Origin: Candidatus Gastranaerophilales bacterium
Lineage (GTDB): Bacteria; Cyanobacteriota; Vampirovibrionia; Gastranaerophilales; Gastranaerophilaceae
Length of the DNA: 36,217 nt
Direction of reading: 5' to 3'
Assembly: GCA_944322975.1 (NCBI GenBank)
Contig: CALUQS010000014.1
Coordinates: forward strand, 1-36,217
Shown here: in pieces, positions 25,369 to 31,488 of the stretch
How positions within the stretch are numbered: the stretch's first letter is position 1
Layout of the letters: each line of letters begins with the position of its first letter
Notes under the pieces: generated by a model
Seen by the model: the letters and a program-made list of their open reading frames with translations, nothing else
What the model was told of the DNA's origin: nothing
Databases searched by the model: none
Translations under genes and position numbers: made by a program

Positions 25369-25397
25369 AGTCCTCTGTTGTTTCCCACAGGGGACTT
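25369..25397. terminator. Hairpin after the secreted M16 gene
   Basis: Stem aagtcc/ggactt plus ctgt/acag, with a T-G pair between them (25369-25379 with about 25386-25397). An A run precedes it and mixed A/T follows. It lies 19 nt after the stop and is a likely, though not ideal, terminator. Confidence 0.55.
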
Positions 25398-25498
25398 GCA
25401 TTATTAATATTTGTAAACGGCGTTTCCTGCCTTATAGCAATTTTTTTGTGTTCCGGTTTTATAGATATACTATTGTGTGAAACAAGAAGGAAAGTTTT

Positions 25499-26281
25499 AT
25501 GTCATCAAATTTGACAATCAATCAGGCTTACACCCCTAAAAAACTACAAATACTTAACTCCTCAGAAGAAAATAAAACGGCGCCGGAAACTGAAAAAAAC
25601 CGTGAGACTAAAAAATTTAAAACCCGTGATTACATGATTGGGGCAACTATTCTTGCTACTACTATTGCGGCAGGCATAATAGGCGCTAAAAGAGGTTGGT
25701 TTAACGGTGCAATTAATAAAGTAGAAAATGATGCCAACAACAATGCCGGCGGCTTTTACACAGGTTTTATACAACCGTTATTTGAAAAGTTCGGTGTTGA
25801 TTATAATTCTGTTAAATCGGATGTCTCTGCTTTTGGCAAATTATTAAACAAAATCAGATGCACCATACAGATAAACGCTTTAAGGCAATTAAGCGAACAA
25901 AAAAGCGTTGAATCTTTGTTAAAAGAATATGAAAAATTGATTAACAGCAAACTTGAAATTGTTTTTGATTTTAAAAATAAGAAAGGTGACTTTATACCTG
26001 AATCAACTCTTAATGATCATGTGATAAATTTTGCCAAGGGTGCAGAAATAAGTAAAAGCAGTGCTAAAAATGTTGAAACCCTGTTAAATGTGCATTATAA
26101 AACAGGTCTTGATTTTATTGAAAGAAATTTTGGAAAAGAGTTTAACGAATTGGCAAAAATGTATAAAGACAATTCTCCTGATACTCAAAAATATTTTGAA
26201 ACCTTAATAGAAAATTTAAAATTTAATTACGAACTTTTAATGAAAGACCCTAAATATCACAAACAAATACAAATCGGATAA
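25499..26281 (+). CDS. Membrane-anchored helical protein of unknown function
   Basis: 260 residues, not recognised. A hydrophilic, charged N-terminal 43 residues is followed by one membrane segment (about 45-63, YMIGATILATTIAAGIIGA), then KRGWFNG, so the N-terminus is probably cytosolic-tethered or the protein is type II anchored. The remainder (about 70-260) is a charged all-helical domain with repeated Lys/Glu/Asn/Leu patterns (SAFGKLLNKIRCTIQINALRQL, and later KSSAKNVETLLNVHYKTGLD). AAGGA precedes the ATG by about 8 nt. It is the only gene between the M16 gene and the repeat-bearing gap and may be lineage-specific. Confidence 0.75.
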   Translation: MSSNLTINQAYTPKKLQILNSSEENKTAPETEKNRETKKFKTRDYMIGATILATTIAAGIIGAKRGWFNGAINKVENDANNNAGGFYTGFIQPLFEKFGVDYNSVKSDVSAFGKLLNKIRCTIQINALRQLSEQKSVESLLKEYEKLINSKLEIVFDFKNKKGDFIPESTLNDHVINFAKGAEISKSSAKNVETLLNVHYKTGLDFIERNFGKEFNELAKMYKDNSPDTQKYFETLIENLKFNYELLMKDPKYHKQIQIG

Positions 26282-26330
26282 ACTACAGTGCACAGGCTGC
26301 ATATCTAACCGGTAACAGATTATAAAAAAA

Positions 26331-26354
26331 CGGGTTCCCGAAAACAGAAACCCG
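26331..26354 (+). terminator. Possible terminator hairpin after 25499-26281
   Basis: cgggtt (26331-26336) pairs with aacccg (26349-26354) around a 12-nt loop, preceded by an A run. There is no T tract on the right, so termination is uncertain. Confidence 0.35.
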
Positions 26355-26625
26355 ATGTCTGGAATTAAGAATAGTTGGAAGTATGAAAAAGATTTATTGA
26401 TTATATTTAATAGAAAATATGCAATTTGAACAATTAGAAAACAGGGTAATATTTCATTAGTAATCCGTGTATATTTTATGTAATCCGATAACAGAAAATC
26501 CCCCCTATCCACCTTCGGGGAGCGAATTTGCCTTCTTTTGCCGTTGAGCTATAGCGAAACGTGCAAAATGGCTTCACGAAATAATATTAATCTTTCTAGT
26601 TTTCTTGAAACTGTAAATAGTGAAC

Positions 26626-26798
26626 GGACGGGTGAAACCCGGTGAGCAAGAACTCTGTTCAAAACGATTGAGTATCGTTTTGAATAGAGGCAGGCTAAGT
26701 CAAAAGCGTAGCTTTTGCGTGCCGTATAGAAATTGAACCCAGTGCCACAGTGAAGGGCTACGTTCAGGAGCCCGAAACGTCCGATTTCAAGACAGAGG
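26626..26798 (+). repeat. Modular structured intergenic repeat, copy 1
   Basis: The 677-bp gap 26282-26958 contains no gene but this repeat. Parts in order: small hairpin cgggt-gaa-acccg at 26629-26641; a 93-nt module (26644-26736) with hairpin 1 (26653-26689, 15 bp, loop ttgagta) and hairpin 2 (26701-26717, 7 bp, loop gta), the latter enclosed by ggca/tgcc; then a 49-nt module (26750-26798). The 93-nt module recurs at 36107-36199 at the same length and the 49-nt module recurs identically at 36005-36053, but there in the opposite order. Hairpin 1 is so palindromic that it yields SKR-type reading frames on both strands; those are not genes. A strong terminator follows at 26828-26856. Confidence 0.8.
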
Positions 26799-26827
26799 GT
26801 CGGAGCGATGGAATTACCAAACAAAAT

Positions 26828-26856
26828 AAAAAATAGGCGTTAATTGCCTATTTTTT
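26828..26856. terminator. Strong intrinsic terminator downstream of repeat copy 1
   Basis: An 11-bp stem (aaaaaataggc 26828-26838 with gcctatttttt 26846-26856) and 7-nt loop, with A and T tracts on both sides. No coding gene ends here on either strand, so it implies a transcript through the preceding repeat or insulation of the pilin-like gene. Confidence 0.85.
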
Positions 26857-26958
26857 ATGCTAAAATTTATTTTCAACTATATAGATGTGTTATTTATTAA
26901 AAAATAATGTATAAATTAATTTATATAAGTGTAAATAAAACAAGTATGAGGACTTTTT

Positions 26959-28107
26959 ATGAAAAAAACAAGCACTAAAAAAAGAGGTTTTTCTCTTGCA
27001 GAAGCGCTTATTACATTGACAATAATAGGTATTATTGCAATGCTTGTGCTCCCGGGTTTGAGAAAATACTCCTCTTTGCATGCATTTGCGGCACAGTTGA
27101 AAAAAGATTACATGACCTTGAACAATTCGCTTGATTACGTATTGGCGGATGATTTTGATGTCGACATAGAAGAAATGGGCGGCAGTGCCTTTTTCCAGGA
27201 AAAAATGGTGCCTACTTTTAACGCTGTTTTGCAATGCGGCGGCTCAAACATGTATGAATCTGCCGAAGGCAAAAGAGACGGCTGTTTTGCTTCTTCACAG
27301 GGGCTGCCTGTTACTCCGTCAAGCGCTGTTTTGCTTGCTGACGGTTCTTCAATCGGCAACAGCGGTATGTATTATCTTATAGATGTTAACGGCCCGAACC
27401 TTCCTAATGTCGAAGGCGCTGATATTTTCTTGTATGAATTGAGAAGAGTAAAAGGCGATTATCAATCACCTGATGCAAAGGATGAAACAACAGGAACAAT
27501 CGCTATGCTGACACCGGTTGTTAATGGTTTCTTTAACAAAATTCATAATGCCTTAATTCCTGCTGCTTATGCAGCATATGCGGATTTGGATATGCGAGAT
27601 CCACAGTCTTGCCGTGATGGTAATTGTAGTGATCATCCTATCGTAGGCGGCGGCGGTGGAGACCCTGATTACAATGGTACAGGCAATGGAAACACTACTA
27701 CATATCCAAGAGACCCGGATCCTACCCCTGATAATCCGGAAGATCCGTTCCCTGAAGATGACGATGATGGTGACGGAAACGGCGGCGGCGGAGGCGGCGG
27801 AGGAGGAGGCGGGAATCCTGCTAACCCGAATCCGGGTAATCCGACTCCACCGGAAATTACACCTGGTAACCCTGATCCGAATAATCCTACACCGGGTAAT
27901 CCTGATCCGAATAACCCTACACCGAATAACCCCACACCGAATAACCCTACACCGAATAACCCTACACCGGGTAATCCTAATCCAATACCATCTGACACAG
28001 GTTCTGTCACAGAAGACGGTACATATGCAGCAGGCTGGAGATTTGTACCTGTCGGAAAAGCCAAAGAGGTTATGGATAACGGCTGGAAGATAGAATCGTG
28101 GGACTAA
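26959..28107 (+). CDS. Type IV prepilin-like protein with Gly- and Pro/Asn-repeat tail
   Basis: 382 residues. The N-terminus MKKTSTKKRG-FSLAEALITL is a class III (prepilin) signal: cleavage by PilD-type peptidase after Gly10, with Glu15 at +5 and a hydrophobic helix to about 32. A globular pilin-like domain (about 35-190) includes a likely disulfide (CGGSNMYESAEGKRDGC). After AYAAY, an acidic DDDDGDG segment leads to an 11-Gly run and then about 13 five-residue units of the NNPTP/GNPTP type, ending in a short folded-looking tail (GWRFVPVGKAKEV). GAGGA precedes the ATG. It is probably a pseudopilin or surface adhesin; the repeat tail would act as a stalk. No assembly genes are nearby. Confidence 0.88.
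   Translation: MKKTSTKKRGFSLAEALITLTIIGIIAMLVLPGLRKYSSLHAFAAQLKKDYMTLNNSLDYVLADDFDVDIEEMGGSAFFQEKMVPTFNAVLQCGGSNMYESAEGKRDGCFASSQGLPVTPSSAVLLADGSSIGNSGMYYLIDVNGPNLPNVEGADIFLYELRRVKGDYQSPDAKDETTGTIAMLTPVVNGFFNKIHNALIPAAYAAYADLDMRDPQSCRDGNCSDHPIVGGGGGDPDYNGTGNGNTTTYPRDPDPTPDNPEDPFPEDDDDGDGNGGGGGGGGGGGNPANPNPGNPTPPEITPGNPDPNNPTPGNPDPNNPTPNNPTPNNPTPNNPTPGNPNPIPSDTGSVTEDGTYAAGWRFVPVGKAKEVMDNGWKIESWD
27835..27985 (+). repeat. In-frame 15-bp tandem repeat (NNPTP units) within the pilin-like gene
   Basis: About ten repeats of a 15-bp unit such as aataaccctacaccg, with variants ggtaatcctgatccg. The last four units (from about 27911) are nearly identical at the DNA level, so copy number is probably variable by slippage. 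All units keep the reading frame. Confidence 0.85.
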
Positions 28108-28134
28108 GTTAAAATAACCCAAAAATCCAATAAC

Positions 28135-28169
28135 AAAAAGCCCGCACTTTTTAGTTGTACGGGCTTTTT
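28135..28169. terminator. Bidirectional terminator between the pilin-like gene and hpf
   Basis: Stem aaaaagcccg/cgggcttttt (28135-28144 with 28160-28169), GC core followed by T5 in each direction. It lies between converging genes ending at 28107 and 28190. Confidence 0.93.
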
Positions 28170-28189
28170 ATCTGTAATATTTTTGTATT

Positions 28190-28558
28190 TTATTCTTCAA
28201 CAGTTTCTTCAACTTCTTCTTCCAGAACAGCGCCTGTTCTTATGGAATCGGATTTTGATTTGCCGAGATTTTTATCTTTAAACTTTTTAACCTGTCTTGC
28301 CAGCTTGTCAGCAACAAGGTCTATACTTGCATACATTGATTCTGCTGTTTCCGCAACGTGAACAGAACCTGTTGTAAGTTTGCAGGTAACTTCTGCAGTA
28401 TGTTTTTCAGCAACGCTGGGGTTTTTGATAACCGTAAGCATAATGTCTATAGCGTCAATCTGGTCATAGTGTGCAGCAACTTTACCGATTTTTTCTTTTG
28501 CGTATGCTTTGATAGCATCAGTAATTTCAATGTTTTTTCCGTTTACATGAATGCGCAT
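28190..28558 (-). CDS. hpf: Ribosome hibernation promoting factor, short form
   Basis: 122 residues: an S30AE domain (about 1-95; MRIHVNGKNIEITDAIKAYAKEKI, AEVTCKLTTGSVHVAETAESMYASID) that binds the 30S decoding site during stasis. It lacks the long-form dimerising C-terminal domain (usual total about 180) and instead ends in a short acidic tail (EEEVEETVEE). GGAGG precedes the ATG by 7 nt. A short HPF normally needs RMF or acts without dimerising 70S ribosomes in the way long HPF does. The leader carries an 8-bp inverted repeat (28578-28596). Confidence 0.9.
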   Translation of the reverse strand: MRIHVNGKNIEITDAIKAYAKEKIGKVAAHYDQIDAIDIMLTVIKNPSVAEKHTAEVTCKLTTGSVHVAETAESMYASIDLVADKLARQVKKFKDKNLGKSKSDSIRTGAVLEEEVEETVEE

Positions 28559-28577
28559 GTATTGCCTCCATAAATAA

Positions 28578-28596
28578 TTATACTTATTAAGTATAA
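28578..28596 (-). promoter_or_regulatory. Inverted repeat over the hpf promoter region
   Basis: ttatactt (28578-28585) and aagtataa (28589-28596) form an 8-bp inverted repeat with 3-bp spacing, 20-38 nt upstream of the hpf ATG. The minus-strand TATAAT within it may be the -10, so a regulator bound here would block hpf. Confidence 0.4.
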
Positions 28597-28612
28597 CTCA
28601 TCCGTTGTCGAG

Positions 28613-28641
28613 TTGCAATCATATTATGAGTTTTGTATAAT
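28613..28641 (+). promoter_or_regulatory. Promoter of the secreted GH13 gene
   Basis: -35 TTGCAA (28613-28618) and -10 TATAAT (28636-28641) at exactly 17 bp. It is the best-formed promoter in the window, 37 nt upstream of the ATG at 28679. Confidence 0.75.
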
Positions 28642-28678
28642 CCGTATATAAAAAGTAATTAGATTGAGGGGTTTTAAT

Positions 28679-30274
28679 ATGAAGAAAAAATTTGTTAAAC
28701 TGTTGTCTTTGTTAATACTTGCAGCAGGTATTTTTACTTCCCTGCCGTCAATGGCGTCGGCCGGCAGCAATAATATCTGGTTTAACGATTTAAAAACACT
28801 TTTTTTAAATAACAAAGCGATAATTCTGGCAATAAATATACGCTCTTTTAACGCTGATGACAAAAACGGCGACGAAATAATCGAAACCGAAAAGGGCGAT
28901 GTTGCCGGTAATTTTGTAAACGCAGTAAAAAGGCTCGATGAGATTCAATCTTACGGTATAAATACAATACACCTTTTGCCGGTCACCCCTACAGGCAAGA
29001 TTAAAGCTCTCGGAACAGCAGGGTCTTTATATGCGATATCTGATTTTACAAAGCTTGACCCTATGCTCGATGACAAGACAAACCCTCTTACTGTTGAAGA
29101 AGAGGCAAAAAACTTTGTAGCGGAGTGCCACAAAAGAAATATAAGAGTAATTTTTGATTTACCCTCCTGCGGGTCATATGACTTGTACATGTCAAACCCC
29201 GAGCTTTTTATAACGGGAACTGACGCAAAACCCGTGACTCCGTTTGACTGGACAGACGTAAGAGTATTTAAAGCAGCAAACCCTGACGGAACAATAAATG
29301 AAGAGTTGTATTCCAAATACAAAGCTTATGTGGATATGGTTCAAAAACTGGGCGCAGACGGAATAAGAGCCGATGTTGCAACATCAAAGCCGGCAGAGTT
29401 CTGGAAGAGTTTAATTGCTTATGCAAAATCTAAAGACCCTGAATTCCTTTTTCTGGCTGAAGCCTCGGAGTGCTGGAACGAGCCTCTTGCTCCCAATGCT
29501 CCTTTCACCCCGTATCATGAACTTTTAGACGCCGGTTTTGACGGCTGGTACGGCAGCTATTTCAACTTTAAAAACTGGAAAACACAGGAAGAATTCGAAA
29601 AGAATTTTTCGTTAATTAAAGATACCTTAACAAGCTATCGGGATAAAAAAACACCTAAAGCCGTTATCGGAAGTTTTGCCACCCATGATGAAACCTCTCC
29701 CGTCCTTACGGGCGGTTTGCCTCTTGCTCAGGAAATAATCTGGATGCAGGCTACTTTGCCGGTTAATTCATATTTTGTAGACGGTTTCCCTACGGGCGAT
29801 ACATATAATTACAGATATGCAAACAAAAAAGCAAAGGATTCCTTCACGGATGATGATGTTTATTTTGTCCACAAAGGAAAGTTTGATATCTTCAATTGGT
29901 CAAGAAAACCCGGGGCTTTGCACAACAAATTGATTTTTGATTTTGTTGTTGCAAACCAGTTTAAAACTAAAGCGGCCGACATACTCAACAAAGGGGAATA
30001 TACTTTTCTGAATACAAATAACAAAAATGTTTTTGCTTATATTGTTACTCACAATTATTCTTCGGTTCTTGTAATACTTAACAAAGACTTGTCATACAGT
30101 CAGGCCGCCTCTTTGAGTATTAAAGGATTAAAAGAGAATGATATGATTCTGCCTATTGTGTTTACATCAACGCCTTCCGTTGAAAAAAACAAGGTAAAAG
30201 CGGATTTAATGCCGGGTGAGATTATAGTGTTTATGATAAGCAAGACTGCTGAGCCCGTAAAAAATAAAAAATAA
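28679..30274 (+). CDS. Secreted divergent GH13 (alpha-amylase family) protein
   Basis: 531 residues. ATG 28679 is chosen because GAGGGG lies 7 nt upstream and a signal peptide starts right there (MKKKFVKLLSLLILAAGIFT, cleavage near ASA at 26-28). It has a TIM-barrel with GH13 regions II and III: GADGIRADVA (nucleophile Asp232) and FLFLAEASE (acid/base Glu261). Region IV is ATHDETSP (His336-Asp337). Region I, normally DxxxNH, is FDLPSCGS (159-166), so the Asn-His that shape subsite -1 are missing. It probably acts on alpha-glucans in the periplasm or outside the cell, possibly as a transferase or weakened enzyme. It is a single gene with its own promoter and is unlinked to the GH57 gene. Confidence 0.85.
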   Translation: MKKKFVKLLSLLILAAGIFTSLPSMASAGSNNIWFNDLKTLFLNNKAIILAINIRSFNADDKNGDEIIETEKGDVAGNFVNAVKRLDEIQSYGINTIHLLPVTPTGKIKALGTAGSLYAISDFTKLDPMLDDKTNPLTVEEEAKNFVAECHKRNIRVIFDLPSCGSYDLYMSNPELFITGTDAKPVTPFDWTDVRVFKAANPDGTINEELYSKYKAYVDMVQKLGADGIRADVATSKPAEFWKSLIAYAKSKDPEFLFLAEASECWNEPLAPNAPFTPYHELLDAGFDGWYGSYFNFKNWKTQEEFEKNFSLIKDTLTSYRDKKTPKAVIGSFATHDETSPVLTGGLPLAQEIIWMQATLPVNSYFVDGFPTGDTYNYRYANKKAKDSFTDDDVYFVHKGKFDIFNWSRKPGALHNKLIFDFVVANQFKTKAADILNKGEYTFLNTNNKNVFAYIVTHNYSSVLVILNKDLSYSQAASLSIKGLKENDMILPIVFTSTPSVEKNKVKADLMPGEIIVFMISKTAEPVKNKK

Positions 30275-30292
30275 ATTTCATAGAGAGATTTA

Positions 30293-30313
30293 TTTGGTGC
30301 AATAAATTGCACC
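30293..30313 (+). repeat. ggtgcaa/ttgcacc hairpin module after the GH13 gene
   Basis: atttggtgcaataaattgca pattern: a 7-bp stem (30296-30302 with 30307-30313) and a 4-nt loop, 20 nt after the stop. The same motif with a different loop follows the gene ending at 35964. It may also act as terminator, though no T run follows. Confidence 0.6.
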
Positions 30314-30330
30314 CTGCTGATTGTTGGCCT

Positions 30331-30370
30331 ATGCCCCCTCACCCCGGCCCTCTCCCCAAGGAGAGGGGGG
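30331..30370. repeat. REP-like palindrome (ccctcaccccggccctctcc type)
   Basis: A GC-rich element with stem ccctctcc/ggagaggg (30348-30355 with 30360-30367, loop ccaa) following the text cccctcaccccgg. The same leading text recurs at 30585-30600 and, degenerate and reversed, near 36053-36064. Such ccctcaccccggccctctcc elements are a widespread type of intergenic palindrome in bacteria. Confidence 0.7.
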
Positions 30371-30429
30371 ATATTTAAGCTACCTGCTGCCCCGACTCTC
30401 GGATGGAGAATATTTATACATTAAAATGG

Positions 30430-30557
30430 CTGTCATCCTGAGGAGCGCAGCGAGCTCAGGATCTTACCGGTGATAAATGATAACAAAAAACGTTGGTCAG
30501 ATTCTGAACACACACGTTTGGTGAATGAATCCACCGTCAGATGCTTCAGAATGACAG
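30430..30557. mobile_element. 128-bp MITE-like element with terminal inverted repeats
   Basis: ctgtcatcctga (30430-30441) at the left end and tcagaatgacag (30546-30557) at the right end are inverted copies with one mismatch. A hairpin (cctgag 30437-30442 / ctcagg 30455-30460) lies inside the left end. No coding capacity. The gtcatcctgag text is a common core of intergenic repeats in many bacteria. Flanking target-site duplication is not evident. Confidence 0.55.
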
Positions 30558-30583
30558 TTTAACAGGTTGTTGTTTTATCCGGA

Positions 30584-30715
30584 ACCCTCACCCCGGCCCT
30601 CTGTCTTGAATTTCCTTCACGCTCGACACTGTCGTTCGCTGACGTTTCACTTCTGCTCACTTCGTGTCTCGCTCCCCGGGTTGCACCCGTCCGGAAATTC
30701 GCTCCCAGCGGGAGA
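30584..30715 (-). repeat. Modular intergenic repeat, divergent reverse-oriented member
   Basis: Read on the minus strand it begins like copy 1 (ggacgggtgcaacccgg, 30676-30692, versus ggacgggtgaaacccgg at 26626-26642) and ends ttcaagacagagg (30599-30611), the same end as the 49-nt modules. The middle differs in sequence but is again rich in short inverted repeats. Together with 30275-30583 this 490-bp gap contains only repeats and no gene. Confidence 0.6.
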
Positions 30716-30764
30716 GAGAGAATAATTAAGATGAATCCTGTAGCCTCACCGCGGCATTTTAAAT

Positions 30765-31244
30765 TTATTTTTTATTAATCGGTTTAAACTTGCCGGAATT
30801 CAGGTAGTTGATAACATCTTTTGACAGGTCTGTACCGCCTGTAAAAATAACCCTGTAATCAAGTACAACATCAATCTTTTTATCAGCTGCAACAACTTTT
30901 GTAGCTTCAAGAATGTTGTTTTCAACCTCCTGCGCTCTTTTTAGTTTAAGTTTGTCAAACTCTTCGCTCTTTGCTTTAAAATCTTTTTGCACCTGTTCTT
31001 CAAAATTCTTTTTGTTTATGGGTGAATCTATGTTTTTGTACTGTTTTTCTTTGTCCATTAAAAACTGCTGCAGCTCAAGATATTTTGTATCAATTTCTTT
31101 GTAAGCTGATTTTGCAAATTCATAGTTGGTTTCAACCTCTTTGTAATTTACATAACCGATTGTCTGTGCCTGTGCAGACGAATTAACAGACGCAAAAGTT
31201 AACAATGCGGCTGCTGCAACAAATATAGTTTTAATCTTTTTCAT
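30765..31244 (-). CDS. OmpH/Skp family periplasmic chaperone
   Basis: 159 residues from ATG at 31244; an upstream GTG at 31253 would put the start only 2 nt from GGGAG, so the ATG (11 nt) is preferred. A signal peptide (MKKIKTIFVAAAALLTFASV, cleavage near AQA at 24-26) is followed by the Skp start TIGYVNYKEV and a long charged coiled-coil pair (about 40-115), and it ends with the small beta body (VDVVLDYRVIF region). Skp trimers hold unfolded outer-membrane proteins in the periplasm, so an outer membrane is implied. It is divergent from the AsmA-like gene. It is not linked to bamA or lpxD as it is in proteobacteria. Confidence 0.88.
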   Translation of the reverse strand: MKKIKTIFVAAAALLTFASVNSSAQAQTIGYVNYKEVETNYEFAKSAYKEIDTKYLELQQFLMDKEKQYKNIDSPINKKNFEEQVQKDFKAKSEEFDKLKLKRAQEVENNILEATKVVAADKKIDVVLDYRVIFTGGTDLSKDVINYLNSGKFKPINKK

Positions 31245-31477
31245 AATATTCACTTCTCCCTTTGCTTCACCCCTGCGGGCTCAGTTCAAGCCCAGTTTGG
31301 TATTTATATATCCTGTGCCGGCTTTGTTCATAATCGTTAGTTGTCTTTATGATTTCCCCGGACATTTGTGCCTAACGGCGTTTTAAACCTTCTTAATTAA
31401 CAATTTTAACAATAATCATTTGTAAAGACAAGTGAAAAAATTTTATATTGATATATAATTATTAATTATCAGAGAAA

Positions 31478-31483
31478 TATAAT
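31478..31483 (+). promoter_or_regulatory. -10 element close to the AsmA-like start
   Basis: TATAAT ends 5 nt before the ATG; another lies at 31454-31459. No Shine-Dalgarno precedes the ATG. If the nearer element is used, the mRNA would be leaderless, as suggested for the kinase at 11122. Confidence 0.35.
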
Positions 31484-31488
31484 ACTTT

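Noticed and set aside
26549-26824. 91-codon minus-strand open frame through repeat copy 1
   Set aside because: It runs across the structured repeat; the palindromic hairpin gives similar peptides on both strands, as also in 35873-36199. Not a gene.
26282-26958. tRNA or rRNA fragment in the repeat-rich gap
   Set aside because: No T-arm consensus, cloverleaf or rRNA text could be found; hairpins belong to the repeat family.
27553-28122. Long open frames opposite the pilin-like gene
   Set aside because: They mirror the Gly and Pro/Asn repeats (poly-Ile/Arg or poly-Gly/Leu translations) and lack start signals.
30275-30764. CRISPR array
   Set aside because: Repeats are few, of different kinds and unevenly spaced, with no constant direct repeat and no cas genes.
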